The notes under the pieces: generated by a model
Told to the model about the DNA's origin: nothing
Database searches by the model: none
What the model saw: the letters and a program-made list of their open reading frames with translations, nothing else
Program-made: the position numbers and the translations under genes
Assembly (NCBI GenBank): GCA_963576565.1
Contig: OY755038.1
Location: 181,714,452-181,778,451 of the forward strand
Origin: Aspidapion aeneum
Lineage: Eukaryota; Arthropoda; Insecta; Coleoptera; Brentidae
Length of the DNA stretch: 64,000 bases
Direction: 5' to 3'
Part shown: positions 63,701 to 64,000 of the stretch, piece by piece
Position numbering within the stretch: the first letter of the stretch is position 1
How the letters are laid out: each line of letters opens with the position of its first letter

Positions 63701-64000
63701 TATATCTGATATTTGTGACATGCTGGTTATCACTGATCTTAAACTAGTAAACGGAATCTTTGAACTTGTAGCACTACTAAATGCAGTTTTATCTGTTCTA
63801 ATACTTTTTGGCATTAAGCTTGTTAAAGTAGATTCTAACTCTTTAGTAGTATTGGAAAATACAGAAACAATTGAACTTTCGTTGATTGTAGGGCTTGGTA
63901 ATGTTACTGCTGTTTTATTTATATCTGCCATTTGTGACATGCTGGTTATCACTGATCTTAAACTAGTAAACGGAATCTTTGAACTTGTAGGACTACTAAA
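2..64000 (-). CDS. Giant Ser/Thr-rich tandem-repeat protein, internal fragment (mucin-like)
   Basis: One uninterrupted minus-strand frame of 21,333 codons crosses the whole window; neither start nor stop is inside it. It consists of about 297 repeats of a 73-residue unit. Taking Ser-1 as the codon opposite plus-strand TGA in CTTTGAAC, the unit has 16 Ser, 12 Thr and 4 Pro (residues 4, 29, 31, 58). Sequons lie at N22-K-T, N34-E-S and N44-T-T. There are seven basic and four acidic residues, and no Cys, Trp, Tyr, His or Gly in the consensus. I see no hydrophobic membrane segment, signal peptide, catalytic motif or splice boundary. This composition is known from mucin-like, heavily glycosylated extracellular proteins; that role is inference and the family is not recognised. 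Recurrent substitutions are mild in this frame: residue 19 is Ala/Thr/Ser and residue 39 is Val/Phe/Tyr. All length changes keep the frame. Alternatives are the antisense frame, which has five stops, or a non-coding satellite. Confidence 0.75.
801..1457. repeat. Three consecutive identical 219-bp units
   Basis: Three units starting at 801, 1020 and 1239 share the otherwise unusual CATTGAGCTT and TTTATTAATATCTGCC variants. I see no difference between them apart from the GTAAAC/GTGAAC change at the right edge (1458). This looks like very recent single-unit amplification inside the otherwise diverged left part of the array. Confidence 0.85.
1633..2426. repeat. Segmental duplication, copy 2 (pairs with 1-794)
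   Basis: Second copy of the block at the left edge, with the same order of diagnostic variants, including the short unit with its junction near 1860. Right of 2427 the sequence switches to a different unit type (CTTGAACTAGTGAACAG), which marks the duplication boundary. Confidence 0.9.
5430..5590. repeat. 126-bp unit: short unit with an extra 33-bp deletion
   Basis: Around 5534 the sequence reads TTGTTGATTTTATCTG, where the full-length counterpart near 13990 reads TTGTTGATTGGAAGGCTTGG and continues. Net loss is 33 bp, 11 codons, frame kept. In the minus-strand protein it removes the region carrying the N-K-T sequon and the Pro-Ser-Pro segment. The same deletion is found 3717 bp away near 9251, so it was copied with the surrounding block, whereas the third block copy (13935) retains the 33 bp. 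Confidence 0.85.
5703..9419. repeat. Higher-order repeat block, 3717 bp (18 units)
   Basis: The block is delimited by the marker AGTACAGTGTAAATTGAAC, which ends at the same relative point near 5702, 9419 and 14192. It contains 14 full units, one 207-bp unit, two 159-bp units and one 126-bp unit, ending in the characteristic run of short units. Its left part matches the sequence from 14193 at an offset of 8490 bp over about 1.2 kb. Its right end matches the stretch just before 5702. Confidence 0.85.
9147..9307. repeat. 126-bp unit, duplicate of the one near 5.5 kb
   Basis: Same 33-bp in-frame deletion as the unit near 5534, at an offset of exactly 3717 bp, within the same succession of short units. 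It shows that the segment ending at 5702 and the segment ending at 9419 share a recent common source. Confidence 0.85.
9420..14192. repeat. Higher-order repeat block, 4773 bp (23 units)
   Basis: Second marker-bounded block: 17 full, two 207-bp and four 159-bp units. Compared with the previous block it lacks 438 bp (two units) near 9.6 kb, where the offset shifts from 3717 to 3279. It carries extra units around 12-13 kb that resemble 3.2-4.7 kb, and it keeps the 33 bp missing from its counterparts near 5.53 and 9.25 kb. It is therefore a rearranged, not exact, copy. Confidence 0.8.
14193..15390. repeat. Third copy of the block start, transition to homogeneous units
   Basis: From 14193 the sequence follows 5703 onward at an 8490-bp offset with few differences (for example GTAACT instead of GTTACT near 14445, and GAGCATTC near 14853). 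After about 15.4 kb the match ends and the array consists only of full-length units of the GCACTACTAAATGC type. This is the border between the diverged left end and the homogenised core. Confidence 0.75.
16001..19380. repeat. 16-unit segmental duplication, copy 1
   Basis: It carries an ordered set of rare variants: AAAGTTGATTC at 16.12 kb, TAAAGAAACAATTGAAG at 16811, TTCGCATTAAG at 17.85 kb, GATTCTAATTC at 18.10 kb and CTTGGAGCAC at 18.9 kb. Each recurs 3504 bp (16x219) later at first and 3285 bp (15x219) later beyond about 17.2 kb. Copy 1 has two units with the TTTCGATGATTG variant where copy 2 has one. Boundaries are approximate. Confidence 0.8.
19505..22665. repeat. 16-unit segmental duplication, copy 2 (one unit shorter)
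   Basis: Same succession of diagnostic variants as 16.0-19.4 kb, for example TAAAGAAACAATTGAAG at 20315 and GATTCTAATTC at 21.39 kb. The offset falls from 3504 to 3285 bp, so one 219-bp unit was lost here or gained in the other copy. Private changes such as TACAAAAACAATTG near 21.19 kb show some divergence since duplication. Confidence 0.8.
22740..25550. repeat. Segmental duplication, copy 1 (offset 3504 bp)
   Basis: Rare variants ATGCTAGCTATC (23241), TCTAAATGTTTAGTCG (24.89 kb), AAGCTGGATAAAG (25.09 kb) and GTAGGTTCTAAC (25321) each recur exactly 3504 bp later. Few differences are seen, such as TTGAAATTAAG here against TTGACATTAAG. Similarity stops near 25551, where this copy reads AACTGTTTAGTGG. 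Confidence 0.85.
26244..29054. repeat. Segmental duplication, copy 2 (offset 3504 bp)
   Basis: Matches 22740-25550 with the same variant order: ATGCTAGCTATC at 26745, AAATGTTTAGTCG at 28395 and GTAGGTTC at 28825. The AAATGTTTAGTCG variant also recurs at 35403, another 7008 bp (2x3504) away. This points to a longer-range 16-unit periodicity partly overwritten by later events. Confidence 0.85.
29870..34480. repeat. 10-unit higher-order pattern (alternating 4 and 6 units)
   Basis: The variant TTTTCTGTGTT occurs near 29.88, 30.76, 32.07, 32.95 and 34.26 kb. The spacings are four, six, four and six units, a 2190-bp repeat. The ATAATGGAAC variant at 31491 and 33681 and the GGCGTTAAGCTGG variant near 31.0 and 33.19 kb show the same 2190-bp offset. 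Confidence 0.8.
35640..35840. repeat. 201-bp unit with an 18-bp in-frame deletion
   Basis: At 35700/35701 the sequence reads GCTGTTTGTGACATG, where other units have GCTGTTTTATTTATATCTGC before the same GTGACATG. Eighteen bases are missing between short TTT repeats, as expected from slippage or microhomology. In the minus-strand protein six residues (about 18-23) are lost, including Asn of the N-K-T sequon; the frame is kept. Confidence 0.9.
36480..39800. repeat. 8-unit duplication (offset 1752 bp)
   Basis: The variants CAGAAGCAATTG (36.51 and 38.26 kb) and AAATGGAGTTTT (37301 and 39053) are each 1752 bp apart, equal to eight units. The second copy lacks some private changes of the first, such as TTTATATATGCC (36.78 kb) and GAAGTTGTAGC (37.50 kb). 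AAATGGAGTTTT recurs again at 41024, nine units further on. Confidence 0.75.
41541..44387. repeat. Adjacent 13-unit tandem duplication, copy 1 (2847 bp)
   Basis: Variants GACATTCTGG (42.05 kb), GGAAAAAACAG (43.07 kb), GTGACAAGCTGG (43.15 kb), AAATGTAGTTTT (43.43 kb), CTACTAATTGCAG (43.65 kb) and CTGGTGAAAG (44.13 kb) all recur exactly 2847 bp later. The two copies abut directly. I saw essentially no differences inside the block, so this is a recent event, or conceivably an assembly duplication. Confidence 0.85.
44388..47234. repeat. Adjacent 13-unit tandem duplication, copy 2 (2847 bp)
   Basis: Second abutting copy of the preceding block. The one visible difference at the join is GGAACATACAG near 44.38 kb, where the other positions read GGAAAATACAG. 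Beyond 47.24 kb the sequence follows a different succession, with TCTGCCATTTG where copy 2 begins with TCTGACATTTG. Confidence 0.85.
51145..52380. repeat. 19-unit-spaced duplication, copy 1
   Basis: The very rare AAAACCCAGAAAC variant at about 51.61 kb recurs 4161 bp (19x219) away, together with the CTTTCTGGCATTGAGC unit that follows it in both places. Private differences such as CTTAAACAAG near 51.94 kb and CTCTGATCTAATAC near 51.33 kb are limited to this copy. Boundaries are approximate. Confidence 0.7.
55306..56541. repeat. 19-unit-spaced duplication, copy 2
   Basis: Counterpart of 51.1-52.4 kb with the AAAACCCAGAAAC variant at about 55.77 kb. It has the private TAACCCTCTAG change just before it. 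The match ends near 56.54 kb, where this copy reads AACGAAATC. Confidence 0.7.
59020..59220. repeat. 201-bp unit with a second, different 18-bp deletion
   Basis: At about 59078 the sequence reads ATTGAACTTGGTAATG; the usual 18 bases between GAACTT and GGTAATG are missing. CTT lies at both breakpoints, which suggests microhomology-mediated loss. In the minus-strand protein six residues (about 30-35) go, removing the N-E-S sequon; the frame is kept. It is independent of the deletion at 35.7 kb but has the same length. Confidence 0.9.
61770..63400. repeat. 4-unit tandem duplication (offset 876 bp)
   Basis: GTAAGCGGAATC (61776 and 62652), CATTATGCTTG (about 62.06 and 62.94 kb), GTAAATTCTAACTC (62295 and 63171) and GGCTTCGTAATG (about 62.36 and 63.24 kb) are each 876 bp apart, equal to four units. 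A few private differences exist, such as GTAACATGC in the second copy. It is the only clear block duplication in the right-hand 7 kb. Confidence 0.8.

Larger units (their letters stand above)
1..64000. repeat. Tandem array of a 219-bp unit, about 297 copies
   Basis: The same unit recurs head to tail with no interruption. Anchor words such as GACATGCTGGTTATCACTG, AAACTAGT and GAACTTTCGTTGATTG come back every 219 bp, for example CATTGAGCTT in three consecutive units from 865. Most units are exactly 219 bp. The exceptions are thirteen of 159 bp, two of 126 bp, five of 207 bp (all left of 14.2 kb) and two of 201 bp (35.70 and 59.08 kb). Summing these lengths reproduces the marker-to-marker distances exactly: 3717 = 14x219 + 207 + 2x159 + 126, and 4773 = 17x219 + 2x207 + 4x159. 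No stretch over 300 bp lies outside the repeat. Both array ends lie beyond the window. Confidence 0.98.

Noticed and set aside
1..64000. Non-coding satellite DNA with higher-order structure.
   Set aside because: Homogenised units and higher-order repeats do fit a satellite, but an unbroken 21,333-codon frame and only three-fold length changes are not expected without selection. It remains the main alternative if no transcript is found.
1..64000. CRISPR array or prokaryotic repeat locus.
   Set aside because: There is no alternation of short identical repeats with unique spacers; the entire 219-bp unit is repeated.
1..64000. Multi-pass membrane protein suggested by hydrophobic runs in the plus frame.
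   Set aside because: That would need the plus frame to be translated, which the in-frame stops argue against. The minus frame has no hydrophobic stretch long enough to span a membrane.
1..64000. tRNA, rRNA, transposase, integrase or attachment sites.
   Set aside because: Nothing in the window departs from the repeat unit, so there is no room for such elements, and none of their motifs is visible.

Overview
The whole 64 kb window is one tandem array. A 219-bp (73-codon) unit, about 32% G+C, repeats head to tail from the first base to the last, roughly 297 times. No unrelated sequence is visible: no flanking gene, RNA gene, transposon, promoter or terminator. Two of the six frames are open over long stretches, and they lie antisense to each other with their third codon positions paired. 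The minus-strand frame has no stop in any of its 21,333 codons (positions 64000 down to 2). The opposite plus-strand frame is cut by five in-frame TAA codons (5700, 9417, 14190, 33012, 33231).

I therefore read the window as an internal piece of one giant minus-strand coding region with both ends outside the window. The translated unit is Ser/Thr-rich (28 of 73 residues), has three N-glycosylation sequons (N-K-T, N-E-S, N-T-T) and four prolines, and lacks Cys, Trp, Tyr, His and Gly in its consensus. This resembles a mucin-like or extended glycosylated surface or secreted protein. The visible part alone would be over 2 MDa before any glycosylation. Every length variant I found (-12, -18, -60, -93 bp) is a multiple of three, which supports translation over a non-coding satellite.

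Layout, in plus coordinates; the protein runs right to left. Positions 1 to about 15 kb, the C-terminal side, hold the most diverged units. These include fifteen short units of 159 or 126 bp, five 207-bp units and a nested higher-order repeat bounded by a marker at 5.70, 9.42 and 14.19 kb. From about 15 to 56 kb the array is a strongly homogenised mosaic of full-length units, carrying segmental duplications of 8, 10, 13, 16 and 19 units. From about 56.5 to 64 kb, towards the N terminus, units are close to consensus with more private substitutions and one visible 4-unit duplication.

Organism: the sequence alone does not identify it. An AT-rich eukaryote, possibly an animal, fits a secreted Ser/Thr- and sequon-rich repeat protein with a very large intronless segment. 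A bacterial giant surface protein cannot be excluded. Assembly collapse or expansion in such an array is possible, so copy number should be treated as provisional.
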